Source: Cognatundibacterium oligocarboniphilum
GTDB lineage: Bacteria; Pseudomonadota; Gammaproteobacteria; Burkholderiales; Burkholderiaceae_D
Assembly: GCF_013377855.1 (NCBI RefSeq)
Contig: NZ_JABXYJ010000002.1
Coordinates: 248,001 to 312,000 of the forward strand
Direction of reading: 5' to 3'
DNA: 64,000 bases
The position numbers and the translations under genes were made by a program. Under the pieces are notes generated by a model, which saw only the letters and a program-made list of their open reading frames with translations, was not told the origin of the DNA and did not search any database. This document shows positions 55,748-64,000 of the stretch, piece by piece; within the stretch, counting starts at the first letter, position 1, and each line of letters begins with the position of its first letter.

Positions 55748-57493
55748 TTAATCAGCAAACTGCAAGCGGTACAAATTGGCGTAAACGCCTTCCTGCGCCA
55801 GAAGACTGGTATGGGTACCGATTTCGACAATCTGGCCATCTACCAGCACTGCAATCCGGCTTGCTCTTTCTATGGTGGAAAGCCGGTGTGCAATCACCAG
55901 CGTGGTGCGTCCCTGCATCAGCTCATCCAGCGCAGCCTGTACCGCCCGTTCCGATTCTGTGTCGAGTGCCGAAGTAGCCTCATCCAGAATCAGAATCGGA
56001 GCATCTTTATAGATAGCGCGGGCAATCGCCAGACGCTGCCGCTGGCCGCCTGACAAACGGCTGCCATTATCACCGATGACGGTATTGAGCCCATCGGGCA
56101 AATCGCGCACCACCTCTGTCAGATGCGCAGCCTGCACTGCCGCCAAAATACGCGCCATGTCAGGCTGAGTTTCACCATAAGCGATATTTGCCGCCAGCGT
56201 ATCGTCAAACAGCACCACGTTCTGGCTCACCATGGCGATCTGTTCACGCAGACTGGAGAGCGCAATCTCCTGTATCGGCTGACCATCGAGCAAAATCTCT
56301 CCGGAATCCGGTGTGTAAAAACGCGGAACCAGATTCACCAGCGAGGTTTTACCACCGCCGGACATGCCAACCAGTGCAATCGTTTCTCCCGGCGCGATAT
56401 TCAGGTGAATGTCTTTCAGTGCTTCCTGCTGTTGACCAGGATAAGAAAAACTGGTGCCGACAAAATCCAGCTTACCGATGGCACGATGCGTCAATATCTT
56501 GCCTGAATTCCGTTCAGCCGACGTATCGATCAGTGCAAACACAGACTCAGCTGCCGCCATGCCGCGCTGCATCGGGCCATTTAAGTCAGCCAGGCGTTTG
56601 AGCGGCGTCAGCAACAACATCATCAGGCTCACAAATTCGACGAAATGTCCGACTGTGGTGGCGTCTTCCTTCGCCTGCGACACAGCAAACATAATGACGA
56701 CCGCAACAGCTACCGCTGCAGCCAATTGTGTCAATGGTGTCGTGGAAGCAACTGCCACCGTGGTGCGCATGGAATAGCCGCGCAATTTTTCATTCTTCGC
56801 CTCAAAACGCTGCTGCTCATAACGCTGCCCACCGAAAATGCGAATCACCTGGCTGGCGCGGGTCGCTTCTTCAATAACCTGTGTCAGTTCATTATTCACA
56901 TCCAGCTGACTCTGGTTCAACTGGCGCAGACGCTTGCTGACTCCCCGCACCAGCCAGGCCATGACCGGCATCAGGATCAGCGCAATCATCGTCAGCTCCC
57001 AGTTACGCCATAATAAGGCGGCCAGCAACACCATCACCGTCAGAGAATCGCGGAACAGCGTCGTTAAAGATACCTTGAGCATCTCCACAACCTGCTGGGC
57101 TTCAAACATGATGGTGTTAATGATACGTCCGCTCGATTCCGCCTGATAAAAACTGATGGGAACATTCAATATCCGGTCAAAGATCTTGGCGCGCAGTTCA
57201 TTCAATAAGCGTGTTGATACCCAGCTCATCAGATAGCTGGTGCTGAATGTGCAAATTCCCCGCAACAAAAAAATCCCGATAACAGCGACCGGCACTTTCC
57301 ACAGCGCCAGATGACTGGCATCCCCTTTAAAACCGTGATCCAGGATATATCCCAGCGCCTTGGGGAACATGACTTCCGTCGAGGCGGTTCCCAGCATCGT
57401 CAGCAAGGCCCACCAGATACGCGACCGGTACGGTTGAACTGCCCCCCACAAGCGCCGGAAAACAGCAATCGTTTCTTTGTTAATCAGACTCAT
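55748..57493 (-). CDS. msbA: Lipid A export ABC transporter MsbA
   Basis: Flips lipid A-core across the inner membrane. The 581 residues contain six N-terminal helices (about 20-310) and an ATPase domain with Walker A GMSGGGKTS, signature RLSGGQRQRLAIARAI and Walker B ILILDEATSALD. MsbA is the best name because the gene sits among LPS genes, but other type I half-transporters look alike. It lies between the O-antigen ligase-like gene and the AhpD-like gene. Confidence 0.92.
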   Translation of the reverse strand: MSLINKETIAVFRRLWGAVQPYRSRIWWALLTMLGTASTEVMFPKALGYILDHGFKGDASHLALWKVPVAVIGIFLLRGICTFSTSYLMSWVSTRLLNELRAKIFDRILNVPISFYQAESSGRIINTIMFEAQQVVEMLKVSLTTLFRDSLTVMVLLAALLWRNWELTMIALILMPVMAWLVRGVSKRLRQLNQSQLDVNNELTQVIEEATRASQVIRIFGGQRYEQQRFEAKNEKLRGYSMRTTVAVASTTPLTQLAAAVAVAVVIMFAVSQAKEDATTVGHFVEFVSLMMLLLTPLKRLADLNGPMQRGMAAAESVFALIDTSAERNSGKILTHRAIGKLDFVGTSFSYPGQQQEALKDIHLNIAPGETIALVGMSGGGKTSLVNLVPRFYTPDSGEILLDGQPIQEIALSSLREQIAMVSQNVVLFDDTLAANIAYGETQPDMARILAAVQAAHLTEVVRDLPDGLNTVIGDNGSRLSGGQRQRLAIARAIYKDAPILILDEATSALDTESERAVQAALDELMQGRTTLVIAHRLSTIERASRIAVLVDGQIVEIGTHTSLLAQEGVYANLYRLQFAD

Positions 57494-57587
57494 ATTTTTT
57501 CAAATTTTTATCATTATTCTGCGGATAGCAAGCTGTCTGTTCCAGACAGGTCATGCATGGCGAATGCAGCCCGGATCATGGTCCGGA

Positions 57588-58919
57588 TCAGCATCTTCCG
57601 TTTTTTTCAGCCTGGATTCCGGCCAGCGGCAATGGCAGCAAGATCATGAATGCAAGGCCAAACACCGCATCACGCAGTATTGCGTTAAACATGGCGCCAA
57701 CCAGCATTGCCACCGTCAGCATGGCTAATAACATGGCTTTCTCCCTGACCTGCAAATCAGGATGATGCCGCATACCATGCGCAATCAGCAGTTGCCGGAT
57801 CCAGATCCAGAGCAATGCCAACACGCCAGGCATGCCTAATTCTGTGGCATACAGCAAATAGTCGTTATGCGGCGTCGTCATGCTGGCACTGCTGAGACCC
57901 TGCGCTCTTTGCCGGTAATTCGGAACCCAGGAAGCAATGCCATGGCCAGACCACGGCTTTTCCATGATCAATCCGGCCGTGATACGGTAAATTTCAGCAC
58001 GCATTCCATCATCATCCGTCGATTTCCGGCCTTCGGAAAAATCCTTCACCTGCTGAATGGTGCACAGCATCCGGATTTGCGCCAGTTCCCATGGCGGTGC
58101 CTGTACCTGATTAATGACGCAGCTGGCAGGCCGCGGCAATCCTGCTGCCAGCTTACAGCCAGCCGCCAGTCCGGCCGCCAGCACCCCAATGAACAACATG
58201 CTACGCCACGACCAGCGGAAATTACGACAAATCATCAGCAGCACAAAACATGCGAATATCAGACTGGCAGTACGGGTTTTGGATAAAAAAATAAGCGCCG
58301 CCACAACATACATCAGCATCAGGATACGAAGCCAGCGATGCTCCTTGTAAAGAAAGAGTTCATGCAGCATCCAGCCTGCAGCAATCGCTAATAAAATCCC
58401 CAGCAAAATAGACTTGTTTCCCAGGTACATGGCATAACTGTGAAACAAACGATTATCCGGCAGCAAATGGAAAAAATTGAGCACGAATAAAGTGGCAGCG
58501 ACTACTGCAGCGCCCAAAAAAAGCCGGACCGCCCTGCGTTGCCAGGCACCTGCCGGCAACATCAAAAACGGCAACAGGAAAAGATAGGTCTGATAATGTC
58601 CCAGTCCCGGCCAGAATTCATTTTCGATTTCCGCAGGTCTGGACTGAAACAAAGCAATTGTCAGACTGACTGCAGATAACAGTAACACCGGCCTGAGCAA
58701 AGGATGCTGTTGCAAACGCAGCCAGTTTTCCCGCCATCCGCCTGCGACAATCAGGGCGATGTAAAACAGCAGTATTCCGGCATACATGATCCCGACCGGA
58801 AAAAATAAAGTCACCGGCAGCCAAGCCATGACCTGCTGTGGCAAAGTGCGCCGCCAGCTGCTGCCAGAATGATCCGGCAACGCAGTAAGTGAAGAATAAA
58901 ATGCGCTGTCTTGAGTCAT
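57588..58919 (-). CDS. O-antigen ligase / Wzy_C family membrane protein
   Basis: Polytopic inner membrane protein with about twelve helices. The large periplasmic loop carries the ligase motif region SGHGIASWVPNYRQRA and MTTPHNDYLLYATELGMPG. Such proteins ligate O-antigen or other glycans to lipid A-core, or polymerise them. I chose the ATG at 58919, four bases after the dnaE stop, giving 443 residues; the frame is open into dnaE. Its place before msbA and waaF supports an LPS role. Confidence 0.88.
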   Translation of the reverse strand: MTQDSAFYSSLTALPDHSGSSWRRTLPQQVMAWLPVTLFFPVGIMYAGILLFYIALIVAGGWRENWLRLQQHPLLRPVLLLSAVSLTIALFQSRPAEIENEFWPGLGHYQTYLFLLPFLMLPAGAWQRRAVRLFLGAAVVAATLFVLNFFHLLPDNRLFHSYAMYLGNKSILLGILLAIAAGWMLHELFLYKEHRWLRILMLMYVVAALIFLSKTRTASLIFACFVLLMICRNFRWSWRSMLFIGVLAAGLAAGCKLAAGLPRPASCVINQVQAPPWELAQIRMLCTIQQVKDFSEGRKSTDDDGMRAEIYRITAGLIMEKPWSGHGIASWVPNYRQRAQGLSSASMTTPHNDYLLYATELGMPGVLALLWIWIRQLLIAHGMRHHPDLQVREKAMLLAMLTVAMLVGAMFNAILRDAVFGLAFMILLPLPLAGIQAEKNGRC

Positions 58920-58923
58920 CTGA

Positions 58924-61900
58924 TCAGGCGTATTCAATCGATACGTTGTTCGGAGACAGCCACTCGCTGAGGTCTGCACGCAAATGATCGCCGGGGTTCA
59001 CCCGCCATTCGTCCGACAGATACAGCTCCACGCAAGCGTCATCATTCTGATACTGAATCAGCACCGGGCAGCCTGCCGGGTTCAGATGCGGCTGTAACAA
59101 ATCCTGTAACTTCCGGGTATCGGTACCAGCGCTTAATTTCAAGCGCAGCCCCTGAGAAAACTGCACCCGGGCGCGGCCGATATCCATGACTTTTTCAGCA
59201 GTGATACGCAGGCCACCGGAAAATCTGTCCTCGGAAACTTTCCCCATCACTGCGAGAAATTCATCTTCTTTGAACAGATTCTTGAATTCTTCCATCAACT
59301 CGCTGTAGACCGTGACTTCCACCACTGCGGTACTGTCATCCAGCGTCACGATCATCAACTTACCACGTTGAGTCATCTGGGTACGCACGCCAGTGATGAT
59401 GCCGCAGATCATACGCGGATCGCGTGATGGCTCAACTTTCGCCAGAGTGGTTTTAATAAACTGCCGCACTTCCGGTGCGTAAGAATCAAACAGATGGCCG
59501 GACAGATAAAAGCCCAGCGCCAGCTTTTCTTCTGTTAAACGCTGTTTGTCTGACCAGGGCGGCACACTGATGTATTCCGGTGGCGGAATCAGATCTTCAT
59601 CATCGCCAAACAGGCTGACCTGATTCGCTGCGGCATCTGCCTGTTCCGCCGCCTCCACTGCCAGAGAGACTGTTGCCAGCAAAATGGCGCGATCTTTCCC
59701 CAGGCAATCCATGGCTCCGGCGCGGATCAGGGCTTCGATCGTCCGGCGGTTCACCTGTCGCTTGTCAACCCGGTTACAGAAATCAAACAAATCTTTAAAT
59801 GCCCCCCCGGTTTCCCGCGCAGCGACGATATTTTCAATCGCATTCTGCCCGGAACCTTTCACCGCACCCAGCCCATAACGTATCTGCGTCGCTTTTTTAC
59901 CAGGCTCGCCGACCGGCATGAAACGGTAATCAGACAAATTGATATCCGGCGGCAGCATTTTCAGCTTACAAATATCGATCGCGTCTTCCACCAGAATCTT
60001 GACCTTGTCTGTATCGTCCATCGCCAGCGACATATTGGCTGCCATAAATGCGGCCGGATGATGCGCTTTCAGGTAAGCGGTGTGATAGGACAACAGCGCG
60101 TACGCCGCGGCATGCGATTTATTAAAACCATAGCCCGCGAATTTTTCCATCAAGTCAAAAATCTCGTCGGCTTTTTCTTGCGGCAAACCATCCTTGGCGG
60201 CACCATCACGGAAAATCTGACGGTGTTCCGCCATTTCTTCCGCTTTTTTCTTACCCATCGCACGACGCAGCAAATCTGCACCACCCAGCGAATAGCCACC
60301 GACCACCTGCGCCATCTGCATGACCTGCTCCTGATACACCATGATGCCGTAGGTTTCCGACAAAATGCCTTCGGTGCGCGGATCGGGATAATCGAACTTC
60401 TCACCGTGCTTACGCTTACAGAAATCAGGGATCAAATCCATAGGACCCGGACGATACAAGGCCACCAGCGCGATAATGTCTTCAAAACGATCGGGGCGCG
60501 CATCTTTCAGCATACCCTGCATGCCGCGGCTTTCCAGCTGGAACACAGCGACGGTTTTCGCTTTGGTCAGCAATTCATAGGATGCTCTGTCATCCAGCGG
60601 CAGTTTGGCAAGATCGAAGTTCTTCATTGCCGGATCCAGCATTTTGATATAGCGCACTGCACGATCAAGAATCGTCAGCGTTGTCAGCCCAAGAAAGTCG
60701 AATTTCACCAGACCGACCGCTTCGACGTCATCTTTATCGTATTGCGACACCACGCCGGAATCGCCGCCCTGCGTATAGAGCGGGCAAAAATCCGTCAGTT
60801 TGCCCGGAGCGATCAGTACACCACCGGCATGCATACCGATGTTGCGGGTAATGCCTTCCACCTGCTGTGCCAGATCGAGCAGGGTTTTGACTTCCTCTTC
60901 GTTTTCCTGACGCTCCGCCAGCAAAGGTTCTTCGACGATCGCCTCGGCAATCGTGACCTGTTTGCCCGGTTTAAAAGGAATCAGCTTGGAGATGCCATCG
61001 CAGAACATGTAGCCAAAATCCAGTACCCGTCCCACGTCACGGATCGCGCCTTTGGCCGCCATGGTACCGAAAGTCGCGATCTGCGACACGGCATCCTTGC
61101 CGTAGCGATCTTTCACATATTGAATAACGCGGTCACGGCCTTCCTGACAAAAATCAATATCAAAGTCGGGCATGGAAACCCGCTCAGGGTTCAGAAAACG
61201 TTCAAACAGCAGGTTGTACTGCAAAGGATCGAGATCGGTAATCAGCAGTGAATACGCAACCAGCGAACCCGCACCGGAACCACGCCCCGGGCCGACCGGC
61301 ACGCCGTTATTTTTTGCCCATTGAATAAAGTCGGCAACAATCAGGAAGTAACCCGGAAAACCCATCTTGATGATGGTATCGGTTTCGAACTTCAGCCGCG
61401 CTTCGTAACGGGCGCGCTCTTTCGCGCGCTTTTCTTCATCCGGGAACAGATGTTGCAAACGGAATTCCAGACCGCGCTTTGCTTCAAACACCAGAAAATC
61501 ATTGATCGTCATGCCGTCCGGTGTCGGGAAATCAGGTAATTTTGGCTTACCCAGCTCCAGCGTGAGATTGCAGCGTTTGGCAATTTCAACCGAATTTTGC
61601 AATGCACCCGGCATATCGGCAAACAAGGCCGCCATTTCGTCCTGGGTTTTGAAGCATTGCTGATCATTGAAGCGCCTGACCCGCCGCGCATTGGCCAGCA
61701 TATCGCCCTCGGCAATACACACGCGCACCTCATGCGCTGTGTAATCCTCTTTTTTGAGGAATTGCACCGGATGGGTAGCAACCACGAGCAACCGCAATTT
61801 CTTTGCCAGTGTCACCGCTTGCCGGATATGGCTTTCCATATTCGGCTGACCTGCACGCTGGATCTCGATATAAAAATGTCCTGGAAAAATACTTTCCCAC

Positions 61901-62442
61901 CGTTGTGCACAACGTTCTGCCTGTTCCAGATTGCCATTATCAATGGCAACACCGACATCCCCAGCGTGCGCGCCGGACAAGGCGATCAGCCCGCCTCCCT
62001 CGCCACGTTCATGCAGTTGCTGCAGCCATTCAAACCGGATTTCCGCCCGGCCACGATGCTGATTCACCAGCCATGCCTGCGCCAGCAGCTCACATAATTG
62101 CAGATATCCCCGGCGATTTTTGACCAGCAACAACAAGCGCGAGGGTTTATCGCGGTCATTATCGTTGGTGATCCAGGCATCGCAGCCAGCAATTGGTTTC
62201 ATGCCTTTGCCACGTGCCGTCTTATAAAATTTCACCATGCCAAACAAGTTGGCCAGATCAGTCATTGCCATGGCAGGCTGCCGGTCTTTGGCAGCCATCT
62301 TGATCACGTCATCAATCCTGACCAGGCCGTCCACAATCGAATATTCAGAGTGAACACGCAAATGAACAAATTTTGGATCACCGGTCAAAGCGGGCGCTGC
62401 TTCTGCTCCTGCCGCGGAGGATAGTGTTAATTCTGTAGTCAT
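58924..62442 (-). CDS. dnaE: DNA polymerase III alpha subunit
   Basis: Replicative polymerase subunit. The 1172 residues hold an N-terminal PHP domain (FVHLRVHSEYSIVDGLVRID), the C-family palm with catalytic Asp in MPDFDIDFCQEGRDRV, the finger and thumb (GVLIAPGKLTDFCPLY), an HhH motif, and an OB fold near the end (VRTQMTQRGKLMIVTLDDST). The length is that of DnaE1, not the error-prone ImuC. The ribosome site is weak. TAGAAT at 62449-62454 would place a transcript start almost at the ATG, but its -35 is poor. Confidence 0.97.
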   Translation of the reverse strand: MTTELTLSSAAGAEAAPALTGDPKFVHLRVHSEYSIVDGLVRIDDVIKMAAKDRQPAMAMTDLANLFGMVKFYKTARGKGMKPIAGCDAWITNDNDRDKPSRLLLLVKNRRGYLQLCELLAQAWLVNQHRGRAEIRFEWLQQLHERGEGGGLIALSGAHAGDVGVAIDNGNLEQAERCAQRWESIFPGHFYIEIQRAGQPNMESHIRQAVTLAKKLRLLVVATHPVQFLKKEDYTAHEVRVCIAEGDMLANARRVRRFNDQQCFKTQDEMAALFADMPGALQNSVEIAKRCNLTLELGKPKLPDFPTPDGMTINDFLVFEAKRGLEFRLQHLFPDEEKRAKERARYEARLKFETDTIIKMGFPGYFLIVADFIQWAKNNGVPVGPGRGSGAGSLVAYSLLITDLDPLQYNLLFERFLNPERVSMPDFDIDFCQEGRDRVIQYVKDRYGKDAVSQIATFGTMAAKGAIRDVGRVLDFGYMFCDGISKLIPFKPGKQVTIAEAIVEEPLLAERQENEEEVKTLLDLAQQVEGITRNIGMHAGGVLIAPGKLTDFCPLYTQGGDSGVVSQYDKDDVEAVGLVKFDFLGLTTLTILDRAVRYIKMLDPAMKNFDLAKLPLDDRASYELLTKAKTVAVFQLESRGMQGMLKDARPDRFEDIIALVALYRPGPMDLIPDFCKRKHGEKFDYPDPRTEGILSETYGIMVYQEQVMQMAQVVGGYSLGGADLLRRAMGKKKAEEMAEHRQIFRDGAAKDGLPQEKADEIFDLMEKFAGYGFNKSHAAAYALLSYHTAYLKAHHPAAFMAANMSLAMDDTDKVKILVEDAIDICKLKMLPPDINLSDYRFMPVGEPGKKATQIRYGLGAVKGSGQNAIENIVAARETGGAFKDLFDFCNRVDKRQVNRRTIEALIRAGAMDCLGKDRAILLATVSLAVEAAEQADAAANQVSLFGDDEDLIPPPEYISVPPWSDKQRLTEEKLALGFYLSGHLFDSYAPEVRQFIKTTLAKVEPSRDPRMICGIITGVRTQMTQRGKLMIVTLDDSTAVVEVTVYSELMEEFKNLFKEDEFLAVMGKVSEDRFSGGLRITAEKVMDIGRARVQFSQGLRLKLSAGTDTRKLQDLLQPHLNPAGCPVLIQYQNDDACVELYLSDEWRVNPGDHLRADLSEWLSPNNVSIEYA

Positions 62443-62716
62443 CCCGCTATTCTACCGTGTAGGAGTAACCATTCATAAGTCCCGGTGTGAACTAATTTCT
62501 ATCAAAATGGATATCTGCATAGAAAAAATGCACTTCGTTTAATACAAAAACAAGCTTTCTCCCTGCCATTGTCATAATTCTGAAAAATCAGATGCGGTTT
62601 CACAAAAATCAAAGGAAAACTTGCGATGAAATAAGTTGCAAGTTGCGCCTTCGAGACATTTCGGTTCTTGCTCTGTGTTACGCTCAACTGGTACCAATGT
62701 TGCCCCGGAGTCTATT

Positions 62717-64000
62717 GTGTTCAGTAAGTCTTCCCCGTTTTTTGACGCTCTCCGGCACCGTGGCAGAACTTTCTGGGCCGCTGCACTGTTCATCCCCTGC
62801 TTTGCCGCCACGGCATCTGCGCCGGGCGACAGGGAAGAAGCGATTTTCCTGGATGATATCCCTGTGGTTCTGTCTGCTTCACGCCTGTCTCAGCCAATCA
62901 ATGAGGCGCCCGTTGCAGTCACCGTCATTGACCATCAGATGATCCGCGATTCCGGAGCCTGGGATTTATCAGAAATTTTCCGTCTGGTACCGGGCATGTA
63001 TGTGGCGTACCATGCCGATCCTTATTTTTCCGCAGACAGCACGGTTGCCTATCACGGCATGGTCACCACGACCACCTCTGACCGGATGCAGGTTTTAATT
63101 GACGGTCGTTCCGTCTATGCCGGATTGTTCGGTGGCGTGAACTGGAACGACCTGCCGATCGTGATCGCCGATATTGAACGCATTGAGGTAGTACGCGGCC
63201 CCGATTCGGCCAGCTACGGTGCCAACTCCTATCTGGGCGTGATCAATATCATCACCCGTCATGCCGCTGAATCTCAGGGAGGCTCGGTATCTCTGACCGG
63301 CGGCAGAAGCCGGTCAGAAGGCGTATTCCGCTATGGCGGAAAAAGCGGCGACCTCAGTTACCGCATCACCGCCAGCCTGCGCAAAGACAATGGCGAAGAT
63401 GATTACATTCATAATCCGACGTCTCAGAATACGTTCTGGACGCTGAATAAATTTGATAACAAAACCATGCAGATTTTCAATCTGCGCACCGATTATCAGA
63501 TCAATGCCAGCGATACGCTGGAATTCCAGTTCGGATTCAATGGTGGTCCACGCGAAGTGGGAGAGTATAAAAATGTCTCCGCCATTACCCGTCAGGCTGA
63601 AAATCATTTTGAAATGCTGAACTGGCGACGTGCGCTGGATGGCGACGGAGAACTCGCCATCAAGGCATTTCATACCTCAGAAAAAGTTGACGCTACGCTC
63701 AGGGATTCTGATGGCATCAGCGACGGCGACATCCGTTTCAACCGTTTCGACCTGGAAGTCCAGCATACCTTTTCTCCTTTTCAGGATGGTCGTCTGGTCT
63801 GGGGTGGCAGCGTGCGCTATGACAAAACATATGCGCCGTATTATCTCGGTGTCGGTGACAACCAGTATCTGTACGGCGAATTTCCATTTCATCTGCAACG
63901 TCTGTTTGGCAATCTCGAATGGCGCGTGCGGCCCGATGTCATCATCAATACGGGGGCGATGCTTGAACATAACAGCTACACCGGCAACGATGTGACGCCG
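62717..64000 (+). CDS. TonB-dependent outer membrane receptor (3' end beyond the window)
   Basis: Partial gene, 428 codons to the window edge. GTG at 62717 with CCGGAG 6-7 bases upstream. A signal peptide (FWAAALFIPCFAATASA) is followed by the plug domain: VVLSASRLSQPINEAPVAVT, FRLVPGMYVAYH, MQVLIDGRSVYAG, IERIEVVRGPDSASYGANSY, GVINIITRHA. Beta-barrel strands begin near residue 190. The plug resembles the BtuB/cirA-type colicin-receptor group rather than the receptor at 11904. I saw no riboswitch in the 274-bp gap from dnaE, so the cargo is unknown. Confidence 0.92.
   Translation, partial: MFSKSSPFFDALRHRGRTFWAAALFIPCFAATASAPGDREEAIFLDDIPVVLSASRLSQPINEAPVAVTVIDHQMIRDSGAWDLSEIFRLVPGMYVAYHADPYFSADSTVAYHGMVTTTTSDRMQVLIDGRSVYAGLFGGVNWNDLPIVIADIERIEVVRGPDSASYGANSYLGVINIITRHAAESQGGSVSLTGGRSRSEGVFRYGGKSGDLSYRITASLRKDNGEDDYIHNPTSQNTFWTLNKFDNKTMQIFNLRTDYQINASDTLEFQFGFNGGPREVGEYKNVSAITRQAENHFEMLNWRRALDGDGELAIKAFHTSEKVDATLRDSDGISDGDIRFNRFDLEVQHTFSPFQDGRLVWGGSVRYDKTYAPYYLGVGDNQYLYGEFPFHLQRLFGNLEWRVRPDVIINTGAMLEHNSYTGNDVTP

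Noticed and set aside
62443-62716. Riboswitch or metal-regulator site before the second TonB receptor
   Set aside because: I searched for conserved aptamer cores and palindromes and saw none convincing.

Overview
The window looks like chromosomal DNA of a betaproteobacterium, order Burkholderiales and most likely Oxalobacteraceae. I infer this from several marks: the ECF sigma / DUF3619 / DUF3106 / RDD block, a DUF3460 protein, a DUF1631 protein, the yebC-purD-hemF-nadD-rsfS-rlmH-maf-rng order, pepN next to fbp, and a PHA synthase next to a MaoC-phosphate acetyltransferase fusion and acetate kinase. Base composition by eye is near half GC. I see no transposase, integrase, phage gene or CRISPR array. 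Almost everything is ordinary chromosomal backbone.

Layout. 0.1-3.5 kb (minus): ilvI-ilvH-ilvC for branched-chain amino acids. 4-11.5 kb (plus): sigma factor block, TetR regulator, LOG protein, DUF3460, ScpA, PanC, a BtuF-like binding protein and RarD. 11.5-15.5 kb: a small accessory segment with a TPP riboswitch, a TonB receptor and an alginate-lyase-like secreted enzyme, bounded by related ATACTCCCC hairpins. 15.5-18 kb (minus): exopolyphosphatase and a methyltransferase. 18.15-18.93 kb (minus): six tandem tRNA-Lys(UUU) genes on an exact 133-bp period behind one strong promoter. 19-22.6 kb (minus): tolA-tolB-pal-cpoB without tolQR, behind a LysR remnant. 23.4-27.1 kb: fbp and pepN. 27.5-32.5 kb: DUF4136 lipoprotein, DUF1631 protein, a tiny membrane protein, quinone oxidoreductase and a DMT transporter. 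32.8-40.9 kb (plus): yebC to rng, then an acyltransferase.

40.9-51.2 kb (minus): one long run holding a tripartite efflux system (outer membrane factor, HlyD adaptor, double ATPase, two permeases), then fabI, the MaoC-Pta fusion and ackA. It diverges from phaC (51.5 kb, plus). The shared intergenic region holds a perfect FNR-type box (TTGAT-N4-ATCAA). Candidate -10 hexamers lie 32 bp from its centre on both sides, the geometry of class II FNR activation in both directions. A Crp/Fnr-family regulator with an E-x-x-S-R recognition helix sits just past phaC. I read this as an oxygen- or redox-responsive carbon and reducing-power overflow module (PHB synthesis, acetyl-CoA to acetate, enoyl reduction, export). 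53.4-62.4 kb (minus): dnaE, an O-antigen ligase-like protein, msbA, an AhpD-like protein, waaF and the Crp/Fnr regulator. 62.7 kb to the end: a second TonB receptor cut by the window edge.

The observations most worth a second look are the bidirectional FNR-box geometry, the six-copy tRNA-Lys array (two copies carry G instead of A at position 37, and each copy is followed by a terminator-like hairpin), and the TPP-riboswitch-controlled TonB receptor paired with a polysaccharide lyase.
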